Under the pieces are notes generated by a model that worked only from the letters and a program-made list of their open reading frames with translations, had not been told where the DNA came from and did no database searches. Shown here piece by piece: positions 29,549 through 40,000 of a stretch of DNA of 64,000 nt. The position numbers and the translations under genes are program-made. The stretch is taken from positions 186,001-250,000 of the forward strand of contig NZ_NXGV01000002.1 in assembly GCF_002407605.1 (NCBI RefSeq), read 5' to 3'. Position 1 is the stretch's first letter, and each line of letters begins with the position of its first letter. The DNA is from Marinobacter sp. ANT_B65 (GTDB taxonomy: Bacteria > Pseudomonadota > Gammaproteobacteria > Pseudomonadales > Oleiphilaceae).

Positions 29549-30436
29549 TTAGCGGATGTGGCCCAGAATTCCGTCGAGTTCATCAAGCGAGCTGTATTCG
29601 ATGACCAGCTTGCCTTTGCCACGCTGCCCTTGAGCAATGGATACTTTTGCTCCCAGACGCTCGGCAAGATCATCCTGCAAGGCCCGGATATTGGGGTCGA
29701 GTGTACCTGATTTTACCGGTTTCCCGGTTGCTGTCTCCTGCTGAACCCGGCGAACAAGGGCTTCTGTCTGCCGTACCGACAGAGACTTGGCAACAACCTG
29801 CTTTGCGACCTGCATCTGTTGTTCCGGAGATAGTGTCAGCATGGCACGCCCGTGACCCATTTCCAGATCACCATGCTCCAGCATCAAACGCACATCTTCG
29901 GTCAGGCCAATCAGTCGCAAAAGGTTTGTAATGGTGGTGCGGGACTTGCCCACGGCTTCAGCCACCTGGGCCTGGGTCAGACCAAACTCCTCCTGCAAAC
30001 GCTGAAGGGCGAAGGCTTCTTCTATAGGGTTAAGGTTTTCACGCTGAATGTTCTCGATAAGCGCCATAGCGATGGCCGCTTCATCGGGTACATCCCGGAT
30101 AATGGCGGGTATGCTGTCGAGCTCCGCCATCTGGGTGGCACGCCAGCGGCGCTCACCGGCAATCAGCTCATACCGACCTTCGGCAATGGGCCGCACTACA
30201 ACCGGCTGCATCACACCCTGCTGGCGAATAGAATCCGCCAGCTCCTGTAATGCATTGGGATCCATGTCGCGGCGCGGCTGATAGCGGCCACGCTGAATCA
30301 GATCAATGGGAACCTGTCGCAACTCACCATCGTGGTTTTTCAGTTCCTGATCCAGGTTAACCCTGGATCCGGCCAGCAGGGCTCCAAGCCCGCGCTCGCC
30401 CAATCCTCGTTTCTTCGCCGCCATGGTATCAGTCAT
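29549..30436 (-). CDS. parB: Chromosome partitioning protein ParB
   Basis: A 295-residue ParB. The N-terminal CTP-binding/ParB-N domain has IQRGRYQPRRDMD and AGERRWRA. The central helix-turn-helix follows as TQAQVAEAVGKSRTTITNLLRL, split at the usual turn. A C-terminal dimer domain completes it. It binds parS near the origin; two candidate parS sites lie inside recF (59670 and 60309). It lies 51 bases after parA. Confidence 0.97.
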   Translation of the reverse strand: MTDTMAAKKRGLGERGLGALLAGSRVNLDQELKNHDGELRQVPIDLIQRGRYQPRRDMDPNALQELADSIRQQGVMQPVVVRPIAEGRYELIAGERRWRATQMAELDSIPAIIRDVPDEAAIAMALIENIQRENLNPIEEAFALQRLQEEFGLTQAQVAEAVGKSRTTITNLLRLIGLTEDVRLMLEHGDLEMGHGRAMLTLSPEQQMQVAKQVVAKSLSVRQTEALVRRVQQETATGKPVKSGTLDPNIRALQDDLAERLGAKVSIAQGQRGKGKLVIEYSSLDELDGILGHIR

Positions 30437-30487
30437 TCTTCCGGTTGATGGTTGTTGTGCATCTTTTAAGAGAGACGAGCCGGTATG

Positions 30488-31282
30488 TTACACCGCAACC
30501 TGAGCCGATGTCTTTTTTGCCCCATGACGGCGGACCATTTCCCCGGCCAGCGCCAGATAGGCAATAGCACCCTTGGAGGCCTTATCGTATTTCAAAGCCG
30601 GCATTCCGTAACTGGGCGCTTCGGCCAGACGCACGTTACGGGGAATAACCGCACGATAAACCTTTTCCCCGAAATACTCGTTAAGCTGGCCGGATACGTC
30701 CAGTGTCAGGCTGTTCCGGGGGTCGTACATGGTTCTCAGAATACCTTCTATCTTCAGGTCCGGGTTGACCGTTTCCTTGATCTGTTCAACTGTATTCATC
30801 AAAGCAGCCAGCCCTTCCAGAGCGTAGTACTCACACTGCATGGGGATAAGTACCGAATCAGCGGCAGACAGTGCATTCACCGTTAACAGGCTCAGAGAGG
30901 GCGGGCAGTCAATCAGTATGTAATCATAGTTCTCACGGACACTGTTCAGCGCGAGCCTTAGCCGGTGCTCCCGGCCAATCTCATTCATCAGCGCTACTTC
31001 CGCTGCCGTCAGATCACCGTTCGAAGGAATAATATCGAAACCTGAAGCTTCTGCCGGAATGATCACTTCTGCGGCTGTTGCCCGTTTGGTGAGCAAGTCA
31101 TAACCGGAAAGTTCGAGCCCGTTTTTATCCACACCACTGCCCATGGTGGCGTTGCCCTGGGGATCCATATCCACCAGTAAAACCCGACGCCTGGTGGCGG
31201 CCAGGGAAGCTGCAAGATTGACGCAGGTGGTGGTTTTACCCACACCGCCTTTCTGATTGGTCACTGCAATCACGCGCGCCAT
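30488..31282 (-). CDS. parA: Chromosome partitioning ATPase ParA (Soj)
   Basis: A 264-residue deviant-Walker ATPase: NQKGGVGKTT at residues 9-18, VDMDPQGNAT and DCPPSLSLLT. It drives origin segregation with ParB. It is followed by parB and preceded by rsmG on the same strand, the standard gid-par order. Confidence 0.98.
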   Translation of the reverse strand: MARVIAVTNQKGGVGKTTTCVNLAASLAATRRRVLLVDMDPQGNATMGSGVDKNGLELSGYDLLTKRATAAEVIIPAEASGFDIIPSNGDLTAAEVALMNEIGREHRLRLALNSVRENYDYILIDCPPSLSLLTVNALSAADSVLIPMQCEYYALEGLAALMNTVEQIKETVNPDLKIEGILRTMYDPRNSLTLDVSGQLNEYFGEKVYRAVIPRNVRLAEAPSYGMPALKYDKASKGAIAYLALAGEMVRRHGAKKTSAQVAV

Positions 31283-31332
31283 GTCTCGCCTCCTTTTTGC
31301 CGAATACAGTTGCGTATTACCGGGAATACTCT

Positions 31333-31977
31333 CTACCGGGACTGCTCTGCCCGCGCCACAATCAGCAGGTGTCTCTCACCGCCGGCTCCGGGGACCTTCA
31401 GGGAGTGGCTGGATGATACTTGCCAGCCGGCCGGAAGGGCAGCTACTTCATCATCCGGATACTGGCCTTTCATGGCAAGGAAGCTGCCACCATTCGCCAG
31501 CAGGCCTCCACACCAGCCCACCAGATTATCCAGAGCAGTGAACGCCCGACTGCTGATCTGGCTGAATGGCTGCTCAGGCCTGCAGTCTTCGGCACGACCA
31601 TGGATCACTTCCACATTATCCAGACCAAGCTCAAGTACGCACTGATTCAGAAAGCGGGTTTTCTTGCCGTTACTATCCAGCAGAGTGAAACGCTTTTCAG
31701 GAAAGACTATAGCCAGGGGAATACCCGGCAACCCGCCGCCAGCGCCGACATCCAGCAGCTGGTCAGTGGTTATCCAGGGTAAAATGCTAAGGCTGTCGAG
31801 CAGCTGCCGGGAGACCATCTCCCCCTCGTTACGCACCGCCGTGAGGTTGTAGGCCTTGTTCCATTTGTTAAGCAAAGCCAGGAACGCCAGCAGTTTTTGC
31901 TGCTGCTCGTCACTGAGGGAAAGTTGCATCTCAGCCAGCCCTTCCCGGAGCTGGCGCTGCCAGAGTGTCTCGGCCAT
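31333..31977 (-). CDS. rsmG: 16S rRNA (guanine527-N7)-methyltransferase RsmG
   Basis: A 214-residue SAM-dependent methyltransferase (GidB). The SAM loop is DVGAGGGLPGIPLAI, with RAFTALDNLVGW and LAMKGQYPDDE downstream. It methylates G527 of 16S rRNA. It is 8 bases after mnmG. Confidence 0.97.
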   Translation of the reverse strand: MAETLWQRQLREGLAEMQLSLSDEQQQKLLAFLALLNKWNKAYNLTAVRNEGEMVSRQLLDSLSILPWITTDQLLDVGAGGGLPGIPLAIVFPEKRFTLLDSNGKKTRFLNQCVLELGLDNVEVIHGRAEDCRPEQPFSQISSRAFTALDNLVGWCGGLLANGGSFLAMKGQYPDDEVAALPAGWQVSSSHSLKVPGAGGERHLLIVARAEQSR

Positions 31978-31985
31978 AACGGTGT

Positions 31986-33872
31986 TCAGGCGCTCTGTTT
32001 GCGCAGTAGCTCGCGCTTTTTCAGGTTTACCAGAATCTGCGAAATCGCAGCCGGTGTAACCCCTTGAATTCGCGAAGCCTGGGCAACCGTTTCCGGACGC
32101 ACCTCTTTCAGCTTCTGTCTGATTTCATTGGACAGACCGCCAATCACATCGTAATCCAGGTCGATGGGCAGCGCGGTGTTCTCGTTACGGCGCAGGCGGT
32201 CGATTTCGTCGCTCTGGCGCGAAATGTACCCTTCGTATTTGATCTCGATTTCCACCTGTTCCGCCACAACAGGATCATCCGCTTGCGCAGCACCAATCTC
32301 GGCAATGTGACCGTATACGATCTCCGGGCGGCGAAGCAGCTCCGCCAGGGTATGATCCCGGGTCATGGGCTGTTTGAGAAAATCATTGGCGCGATCGCCA
32401 GCAGCCGTTGAAGGATGAATGCGGGTCGTTTCCAGCCGGCTACGCTCGGCGTTAATCGCTTCACACTTGTCATTGAACTTCTGCCAGCGCTCATCATCCA
32501 CCAGGCCGAGTTTGCGGCCGGTCTCCGTCAGGCGGAGGTCGGCGTTGTCTTCACGCAGAATGAGACGATACTCCGCACGGCTGGTAAACATGCGGTAAGG
32601 CTCACTGGTACCCATGGTAATCAGATCGTCTACCAGCACTCCGAGGTAAGCTTCATCCCGGCGCGGATACCATTCGCTTTTTTCCTGGGACCGCAGGGCC
32701 GCATTAATACCCGCCAGCAAACCCTGGGCACCGGCTTCTTCATAACCTGTGGTGCCATTGATCTGACCAGCAAAATAGAGACCCTGAACAAATTTGGTTT
32801 CCAGTGTGTGGCGCAGATCCTGTGGATTCAGGTAATCGTATTCGATGGCGTAGCCGGGACGGGTGATATGGGCATTCTCAAAACCCGGGATTGTACGAAC
32901 GGCCGCCAGCTGAATATCAAAAGGCAGGCTGGTGGAAATGCCATTCGGGTAGAGCTCGTTGGTGGTCAGGCCTTCGGGCTCCACAAAAATCTGGTGCGAA
33001 TCCTTGTCGGAAAAACGATTGACCTTATCTTCAATAGACGGGCAATAGCGTGGCCCTACGCCTTCAATATTGCCGGCAAACATCGGTGAACGGTCAAAAC
33101 CACTGCGGATAATATCGTGGGTCTGCTCGTTAGTGCGGGTCACGTAGCAGCAGATCTGCTCAGGATGCTGTGCCCGGTTGCCAATAAAAGACATAACCGG
33201 AGTAGGATCATCGCCCCACTGTTCCTGCATTACCGAAAAATCCACGCTGCGAGCGTCAATGCGCGGTGGCGTGCCAGTCTTCAGGCGACCCACGTTGAAC
33301 GGCAGTTCTCTCAAACGTTGAGCCAACGCATTGGCTGGCGCGTCACCGGCACGGCCACCAGCGTGGTTCTGCATACCGATATGGATCACACCACCGAGAA
33401 AAGTACCCGTGGTCAGTACGACTGTTTTAGCGTTGAAGCGGATGCCCGTCTGGGACACAACGCCGGTAACCTGATCGTTTTCTACAATCAGATCATCTGC
33501 AGCCTGCTGAAACAGAGTGAGATTAGGCTGGTTTTCCAGGGTGTGACGGATAGCAGCTCTGTACAACACTCTGTCAGCCTGGGCACGAGTGGCTCGCACC
33601 GCAGGGCCTTTGCGGCTGTTAAGTACACGGAACTGAATACCGGCTTTATCGGTCGCCTGAGCCATGGCGCCGCCAAGAGCGTCAATTTCCTTGACCAGAT
33701 GGCTTTTGCCTATGCCTCCGATTGCCGGGTTACAGGACATCTGACCCAGGGTTTCGATGTTATGGGTCAGCAGCAGGGTTTGCGAGCCCATACGCGCCGC
33801 TGCAAGCGCGGCTTCGGTACCGGCATGGCCACCACCTATGACAATAACATCGAAACGGGTTGGAAAATCCAC
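31986..33872 (-). CDS. mnmG: tRNA uridine-5-carboxymethylaminomethyl modification enzyme MnmG (GidA)
   Basis: A 628-residue FAD protein. The dinucleotide fold is [20 protein letters not shown] at the N-terminus. [21 protein letters not shown], the [11 protein letters not shown] block and the C-terminal helical domain are present. With MnmE it modifies the wobble uridine of several tRNAs. In many gammaproteobacteria mnmE is close by; here about 16.6 kb separates them. Confidence 0.98.
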   Translation of the reverse strand: MDFPTRFDVIVIGGGHAGTEAALAAARMGSQTLLLTHNIETLGQMSCNPAIGGIGKSHLVKEIDALGGAMAQATDKAGIQFRVLNSRKGPAVRATRAQADRVLYRAAIRHTLENQPNLTLFQQAADDLIVENDQVTGVVSQTGIRFNAKTVVLTTGTFLGGVIHIGMQNHAGGRAGDAPANALAQRLRELPFNVGRLKTGTPPRIDARSVDFSVMQEQWGDDPTPVMSFIGNRAQHPEQICCYVTRTNEQTHDIIRSGFDRSPMFAGNIEGVGPRYCPSIEDKVNRFSDKDSHQIFVEPEGLTTNELYPNGISTSLPFDIQLAAVRTIPGFENAHITRPGYAIEYDYLNPQDLRHTLETKFVQGLYFAGQINGTTGYEEAGAQGLLAGINAALRSQEKSEWYPRRDEAYLGVLVDDLITMGTSEPYRMFTSRAEYRLILREDNADLRLTETGRKLGLVDDERWQKFNDKCEAINAERSRLETTRIHPSTAAGDRANDFLKQPMTRDHTLAELLRRPEIVYGHIAEIGAAQADDPVVAEQVEIEIKYEGYISRQSDEIDRLRRNENTALPIDLDYDVIGGLSNEIRQKLKEVRPETVAQASRIQGVTPAAISQILVNLKKRELLRKQSA

Positions 33873-34051
33873 AGTTCACCTCGGAATTCGGGGGATAAAA
33901 ACAGGGCGGCGAGTATAACGTTTCAGCCGGGAAATTGCAGTCAGGATGTGCAAATTTTAACCAGACTTATTTACGCTTAAAAGCCACAGAGTGTGCGCAC
34001 CGGAAAAAAATAATGAAAATCGTTCGTTTCAGACTCGATGGCGATCTGAAA

Positions 34052-34223
34052 TTATCCGATTTTCATAGGCTTGGAATCACCTTCTCAGAAAAGTTTTCAA
34101 TAAAGTTATCCACATTTCCAGGGCCGTCCAACACCTCGAAACTAACACTTAACCCATTGTTTTAGCGGAATTAAATTTGTTTACCAAAAGATTATCCATA
34201 CCTTATCCAATTAATTATCCACA
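34052..34223. promoter_or_regulatory. Cluster of DnaA-box sequences upstream of mnmG
   Basis: Within the 338-base gap 33873-34210 and running just into the MFS stop I see TTATCCGAT (34052), TTATCCACA (34106), TTATCCATA (34192), TTATCCAAT (34203) and TTATCCACA (34215), all in the same orientation. Two are perfect DnaA boxes. The flanks are AT-rich. This is the chromosomal position where E. coli-type origins sit (next to gidA). No gene is visible in the gap. Confidence 0.65.
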
Positions 34224-35509
34224 GATTTTTCTGTTTTAAAATGCCGTAAACGCCAAACCGCCAGTAATACCAAGGCATTGAGCATCGACAACAGCAGAAA
34301 AAAGCCGGGGATACTCACCTCGAGAACGCCAAGAACCAGAATTCCGACCAGAGCACTGGCTACCATGAACAGTGCATTTATCACATTAAGCGCTGCAATA
34401 ATGCGTGCACGTTTGTCATGCGGCGTTTCATGCTGGATAAAAGCATAGAGTGGAACAATAAAAAGTCCCCCGCAGATGCCGATGCCAACCAGATCCAGAA
34501 GTACGCGCAGATATTCCGGGTCCGTCACAAGAGTCCACCAGGTTGAGGAAACCGGCGCCTCGGGAACTGCAAAAAACAAATCCACACCCAACAGGCTCAG
34601 TCCCAATACTCCCCAAGGGACAGGTGCCAGGGAAATATGATGTCTGGTCAGACGTTCACACATCATGGAACCGATTGAGATGCCAACAGTGAACATCGCC
34701 AGCAACAGCGTGACCACAGTTTCATCCCCCAGAAGATTGGTCCGGGCAAAGTTGGGGAACTGGGTCAGGTAGGCGGCGCCCAGGAACCAGAACCATGAGA
34801 TTGCCAGCACGGCCAGCATCACCTGTCGGCGCTCCGCAGCAACCACCATCAACTGCCAGGTTTCCCTGACCGGGCGAAACCGGATGGTAATGTCTTTACC
34901 GTGATAGTTCGTGGTGGGCACCTTGCGGGAAGCCAGGTAACCGAACACCGCCACGATCAGAACCAGAACGGCTATGATCTTCGCGGCTGCCTCATAGCCC
35001 ATAAGCAAACCTGCAGCGATGGTTCCCAGAAGTATGGCGACAAAAGTGCCCATGCTGACCAGCCCATTGCCGCCAACCAGTTCATCATCTGCAAGAACCT
35101 CCGGAAGGATCGCGTACTTTACCGGCCCGAAGAAGGTGGATTGGGTGCCCATCAGAAACAACAACAGCAACAGCAACTCATACCAGCCGAACCAGAGACC
35201 AATCGCTGCGAGCCCCATGATCACAATCTCCGCCAGCTTCACGTTACGGATAATGCGGGATTTTTCGTAATGGTCCGCCATCTGGCCGGCGATACCAGAA
35301 AACAGAAAGAATGGGAGAATAAACAGGAATGCAGCCAGGTTAACCACAACGTTTACAGAAAGCCCCATCAACCCACCGACGTTGTAGGTAATCAGCAACA
35401 GGAGCGCGTTCTTGTAAAGATTGTCATTGAATGCACCGGAAAATTGAGTGAGGTAAAACGGCAGGAACCGCCGTTGCCCCAACATGCGGAACTGACTGTG
35501 TTTCGCCAT
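34211..35509 (-). CDS. MFS transporter, LplT/lysophospholipid-transporter-like
   Basis: A 432-residue membrane protein with about 12 helices. The N-terminus QRRFLPFYLTQFSGAFNDNLYKNAL and the segment MGTQSTFFGPVKYAILPEVL resemble LplT and the MFS half of acyl-ACP-synthetase fusions, which flip lysophospholipids or related lipids inward. There is no acyltransferase domain. Charged loop DHYEKSRIIRNVK after helix 2 is MFS-like. Function is inferred from family resemblance only. It is divergent from the EAL gene. Confidence 0.75.
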   Translation of the reverse strand: MAKHSQFRMLGQRRFLPFYLTQFSGAFNDNLYKNALLLLITYNVGGLMGLSVNVVVNLAAFLFILPFFLFSGIAGQMADHYEKSRIIRNVKLAEIVIMGLAAIGLWFGWYELLLLLLFLMGTQSTFFGPVKYAILPEVLADDELVGGNGLVSMGTFVAILLGTIAAGLLMGYEAAAKIIAVLVLIVAVFGYLASRKVPTTNYHGKDITIRFRPVRETWQLMVVAAERRQVMLAVLAISWFWFLGAAYLTQFPNFARTNLLGDETVVTLLLAMFTVGISIGSMMCERLTRHHISLAPVPWGVLGLSLLGVDLFFAVPEAPVSSTWWTLVTDPEYLRVLLDLVGIGICGGLFIVPLYAFIQHETPHDKRARIIAALNVINALFMVASALVGILVLGVLEVSIPGFFLLLSMLNALVLLAVWRLRHFKTEKSVDN

Positions 35510-35612
35510 GAATCACCCTGTTTTGGTGCGTTGTACCGGCAACACCTGCAAATACGCACCAAAAACGTGCCCGGCATTCGCAATGCATGAAAAAAAGAAC
35601 AGATTAATGCCA

Positions 35613-35661
35613 ATATTATCAGCTATTTGTAAACTTTCGGCATGAATTTCGCTGATAATAT
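35613..35661. repeat. Inverted repeat upstream of the EAL gene
   Basis: ATATTATCAGC (35613-35623) and GCTGATAATAT (35651-35661) are perfect 11-base inverted arms, 27 bases apart. Outer GAACAGA and TCTGTTC arms extend the dyad with unequal spacing. It lies in the divergent MFS/EAL gap, 68 bases before the EAL start. It could be an operator or an mRNA hairpin; no T-run follows. Confidence 0.55.
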
Positions 35662-35728
35662 CTGTTCATCCCCCGATTTCCTGGCCAGGACGGCTCCAAC
35701 AGAATCAGAAATATAAAGGTTCCTGACC

Positions 35729-37003
35729 ATGAGCAGAGTAGTCCGACTCCCCCGCGCCGGCCATACCAGCGGCAGGAACACGCCAGATCCCACAATTATC
35801 CATAACCATGATTTCAAATCGGTTTACCAGCCGATACTTAGCCCTACCCACCAGAAACTGGTCGGCTACGAGGCTCTGGTCCGGGTCAGCCGGAACAAAC
35901 ACCCAGTATCGCCAGTAGAACTCTTTGAACAGGCTGCGGCTCTTGATCAGATCCCGGAACTGGATCGTCATCTGCTGCATTTACACCTGTCCGGATTTTC
36001 CGCAAGCGACAGCCCCGTATGGCTGTTTCTGAACATAAATCCTCATACCTGTGTACAGCCGGAAGCCTCATTGGAGCGGCTCGCACAGCAGTGTGAGAGC
36101 AGCGGCACACGCCCTGAAAAAGTCGTGCTGGAACTGGTGGAAACCGCCTCGGACAACCCGGAAGCACTCATGGAGTTTATTCACAAGGCAAAAACTCTTG
36201 GTTTCCAGATTGCTATCGATGACTTCGGTATGGGGGATTCCAATTTCGAGCGCCTGTGGCGGATCAATCCCCTGATCGTCAAGCTGGACCGCAGTTTGCT
36301 GGTAAATGCGGAGAACAATAACCGCGCCCGGCTGCTCCTGGAAAGCCTTGTACGGATGATCCGTGAAAGCGGCAGTCTGGTGTTGCTGGAGGGTATTGAA
36401 AACGGTGCCCAGGCCAGAATCGCACTGGATACAGAAGCAGATCTGTTACAGGGATTTCTGTTTGGCCGGCCAGGAATCATTGCCGATGCAACAGTAGAAC
36501 GGTCAGAAGCCCGACTACAGGCCGTAGTGACCGACTCCAGCGAATGGTGGATACAGGATAACAAGGACCAGGAAAGCTATCTGCGGTTGCTGCATTTCGA
36601 AATCATGGATGCCTGCCACCAGATAGTCCGGGACCACCCATTCACGGAAGCCTGCAAAATCCTGCTGCAAATGGATGGGGTCAAACGCTGTTTTCTGCTC
36701 GACGAAAACGGAATCCAGCAAGGCAATCTTGCCCATGCCGGCACCAACAACAAGTCCGGGGGGTTCAACCCGCTATACCGTTCTGCCGGTGCCAGCTGGG
36801 GACACAGGGAATATTTCCGCAACGCTCGGGAACGGCCACAGTATATTAACAGCTCGCGCCCCTACGTTGCTCTGCCTGACGCCAGGCGCACGGTTACCTT
36901 ATCCACAACCCTGCCAACGGAATCCGGCCCTCAGGTTTTCTGTGTAGATGTACACCCGGACGAGGTGTTCAATGGACAACTGTGCTTTCCCGCCACGCTC
37001 TGA
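35729..37003 (+). CDS. EAL-domain c-di-GMP phosphodiesterase, YkuI-like
   Basis: A 424-residue cytoplasmic protein with no membrane segment. Residues about 25-260 form an EAL domain with the key residues present: YEALVR, the metal-site Asn in FLNINP, LELVETA, the DD of IDDFGMGD, the Lys in VKLDRSLL, LEGIEN and QGFLFGRP. It should hydrolyse c-di-GMP to pGpG. Residues about 270-420 look like a Cache/PAS-type sensory fold (WGHREYFRNA, RPYVALPDARRTVTLSTT), the EAL-then-sensor order known from Bacillus YkuI. There is no GGDEF domain. The ligand of the C-terminal domain is unknown. Confidence 0.85.
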   Translation: MSRVVRLPRAGHTSGRNTPDPTIIHNHDFKSVYQPILSPTHQKLVGYEALVRVSRNKHPVSPVELFEQAAALDQIPELDRHLLHLHLSGFSASDSPVWLFLNINPHTCVQPEASLERLAQQCESSGTRPEKVVLELVETASDNPEALMEFIHKAKTLGFQIAIDDFGMGDSNFERLWRINPLIVKLDRSLLVNAENNNRARLLLESLVRMIRESGSLVLLEGIENGAQARIALDTEADLLQGFLFGRPGIIADATVERSEARLQAVVTDSSEWWIQDNKDQESYLRLLHFEIMDACHQIVRDHPFTEACKILLQMDGVKRCFLLDENGIQQGNLAHAGTNNKSGGFNPLYRSAGASWGHREYFRNARERPQYINSSRPYVALPDARRTVTLSTTLPTESGPQVFCVDVHPDEVFNGQLCFPATL

Positions 37004-37030
37004 TCCACACACCGGCCAGAACCAGACCTG

Positions 37031-40000
37031 TCAGAAATCGTCGACTCCTTTGCTCGGCGTGCTCATGGCTCCTGACCCGCCGGCACTTCCCGTTGCCAGG
37101 CGTTCAAGTTCCAGCTCCACAGTGTTAGCGGATTTGGCAAATCTTGCCAGCAGGTTATAAAGCACAGGGATAATAAACAACGTAAGGGTGGTGGCGAAAA
37201 TCAAGCCTCCAAGAATAACCATACCAATAGCCGCGCGGCTTTCTGCTCCGGCACCCGTCGCTATGACCAATGGCACTGCGCCGAAGACAGTGGAAATAGT
37301 GGTCATCAGAACCGGCCTGAAACGCAGGCTGGCGCCCTCCAGAATGGCATCTTTAACGTCGTAACCTTTGTCCCGGAGCTGATTGGCAAACTCCACAATC
37401 AATATACCGTTCTTTGCCATCAGCCCAAGCAGCATGATGATACCGATCTGGCTGTATATGTTCAGGCTGATACCACTCCACCAGAGCGCCAGCAATGCGC
37501 CAGTTACGGCCAGAGGTACCGGAAGCATGATAATCAACGGGTGGATCCAGCTTTCGAACTGAGCAGCCAGCACCAGGAATACAATCACAAAGGCCAGTGC
37601 AAATGTCACGTAGATAGCTGAGGAAGATTCTTCAAATTCACGGGACAATCCCTTGTAACTCAGCCGCGCTTCCGGTGGCAGGTTATCTATCGCCAGAGTA
37701 TTCAGATAAGTCAGAGCGGAACCAAGGTCATAACCATCCGCCAGTGAAGCGCTGATGACCACGGCCGGCAGCCGGTCGATCCGCCGCAAATCAGGATTGG
37801 CGCCAAGCTCTTCGACTGACACCAAAGCCTGAAGCGGTATAAGTGTGCCGCCGTCTCTCGGTCGCAGAAAAATCTGTCCAAGATCGCCCGGTGTTGCACG
37901 ATCTGCATCACCTGCCTGAACGATCACATCATATTCACGGCCGCGATCCAGATAAGTTGTTACCTGACGGGATGCCAGCATGGTTTGCAGGGTCAGGCCT
38001 ACGTCGGCAATGGTTATATCCAGGTCTGCAGCACGCTCGCGATCAATGGTGAGGCGAAGTTCAGGCCGGGTCAGTTCAAAGTCGGTATCCAGATTCAGGA
38101 GTTTGGGATTTTCCTTGGCCCGTGCGACGATTTCCTCACTCCAGGCCTGAACCGATTCATAGTCGGGGCCGGCAACGACAAACTCCACCGGCTGGTTAAA
38201 TCCTCTCTGCCCCAATCCCGGCGGGTTTACAGCCACAATTCTGGTACCAGTAACCTGACTTAATTTGCCACGGAGCTCACTGGTAATCTGCTGCTGTTTG
38301 ATATCCCGCTCTTCCCATGGAGCCAGGCCCATGATCATGAATGCGCTATCTTCTTCCTCGCGAAAACCGACAATTGAGAGCAGGCGGCTGGCTGCACCGG
38401 ATTCGAGGTAGGGTATCAGCTGTTCTTCGGCTTTGCGCACATAGTGATCCGTGAACTCCACCGTCGCCCCCCGGGGAGCACTGACAGGCATGATAATAAC
38501 GCCACGATCTTCTGTAGGTGCCAGCTCCTGAGGAAGTTTCGGATAAATAACCGCAGTGATAACGAGTGCGACCAGACCCAGGCCAAGTAACAGACCCGGC
38601 TGACGAAGGGAAAAACGCAACATCCGTTCGTAACCATGGGTCAGCCCGTTCAGAACTTTCTCGCTGGCTGCCCAGAACCTGTGCCCCTCAGTCGATTCCG
38701 GGCTGTGCCGGAGCCATTTTGAGCACAACATGGGCGCGAGAGTCAGCGCAACCAGACTGGACACCACCACAGCAGCCGCGAGAGTGAAACCAAATTCGGC
38801 AAACAGACGGCCTATGTTGCCGCCCATGAATGAAATGGGTACGAATACCGCCACCAACGTCAGTGTGGTTGCGATTACCGCGAAAGCAACCTGCTTGGCA
38901 CCCCGGTATGCCGCCAGCAAGGGAGGTTCCCCCTCGTCAATCCGGCGCTGAATGTTTTCCAGCATGACAATCGCATCGTCCACCACCAGACCTATGGCAA
39001 GAATCACAGCCAACAGTGTGAGCACGTTGATTGAGAAACCGAGAAACCCCAGACCAATGAACGCACCGATAACAGCAACCGGAATTGTTACCGCAGGAAT
39101 CAGGGTTGCCCGCCAGGAACGAAGAAACAGAAAAATAACCAGGATCACCAGAGTTACAGCGATCGCAAGGGTGGTCATCACTTCTTTGATCGAGGCACGT
39201 ATAAAGATGGATTCGTCGTAGCTCTCGGAAATCGTTACTTCCGGGGGCAGAGTTGCCCGGATATTTTCAAGCTCTGCCTGAACGGCATCGGATACTGCAA
39301 CGGTGTTGGCTTTGGACTGACGAATTATCCCCATACCAATAGCTGTCTGGCCATTGGCACGAAGACGACTGATATCGGATTCAACACCCATCTGCACGTT
39401 GGCTACACTGCCAAGGCGCAGGAGTTCATCGTCGTTTCTGCGGATAACCAGTTCGCGGAACTGTTCCACTGTGGATAACCGCCCTTCGGTGCGGATGGTG
39501 AAAGTCCGGGTAGACGAATCCACAGAGCCGGCGGGCAACTCCACGTTGTTGGCGCGCAGGGCACTTTCCACTTCCGCAACCGTAATATTTCTGGCTGCCA
39601 GCCTCTCCCTGTCCAGCCAGACACGAATGGCGTAACGGCGTTCGCCACCAATACGTACGTCTGCAACCCCATCCAGTACCGACAGGCGGTCAGACAGGAC
39701 ACGATCTGCGAAATCACTGAGTTCGGCGCTGTCCCAGACATCACTACGCAGGGTCACCCACATCATCGGACGGGCATCGGAATCCGCCTTTTGTACCACA
39801 GGAGGATCCGCTTCTTCAGGCAGCTGATTTGCAACCCTGGAAACAGCATCACGAACATCATTGGCGGCAATATCCACATCCCGGGACGTGGAAAACTCGA
39901 TACTGGTACGGGATTCACCCTGTTCAGTCGATGACTCAATCGAACGTATACCTTCTATCCCACTGATAGCACCTTCAATCACCTGAGTGATCTGAGTGTC

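Noticed and set aside
33117..33980. A 287-codon open frame antisense to mnmG
   Set aside because: It is a shadow of mnmG with no family resemblance, though it ends in the DnaA-box gap.
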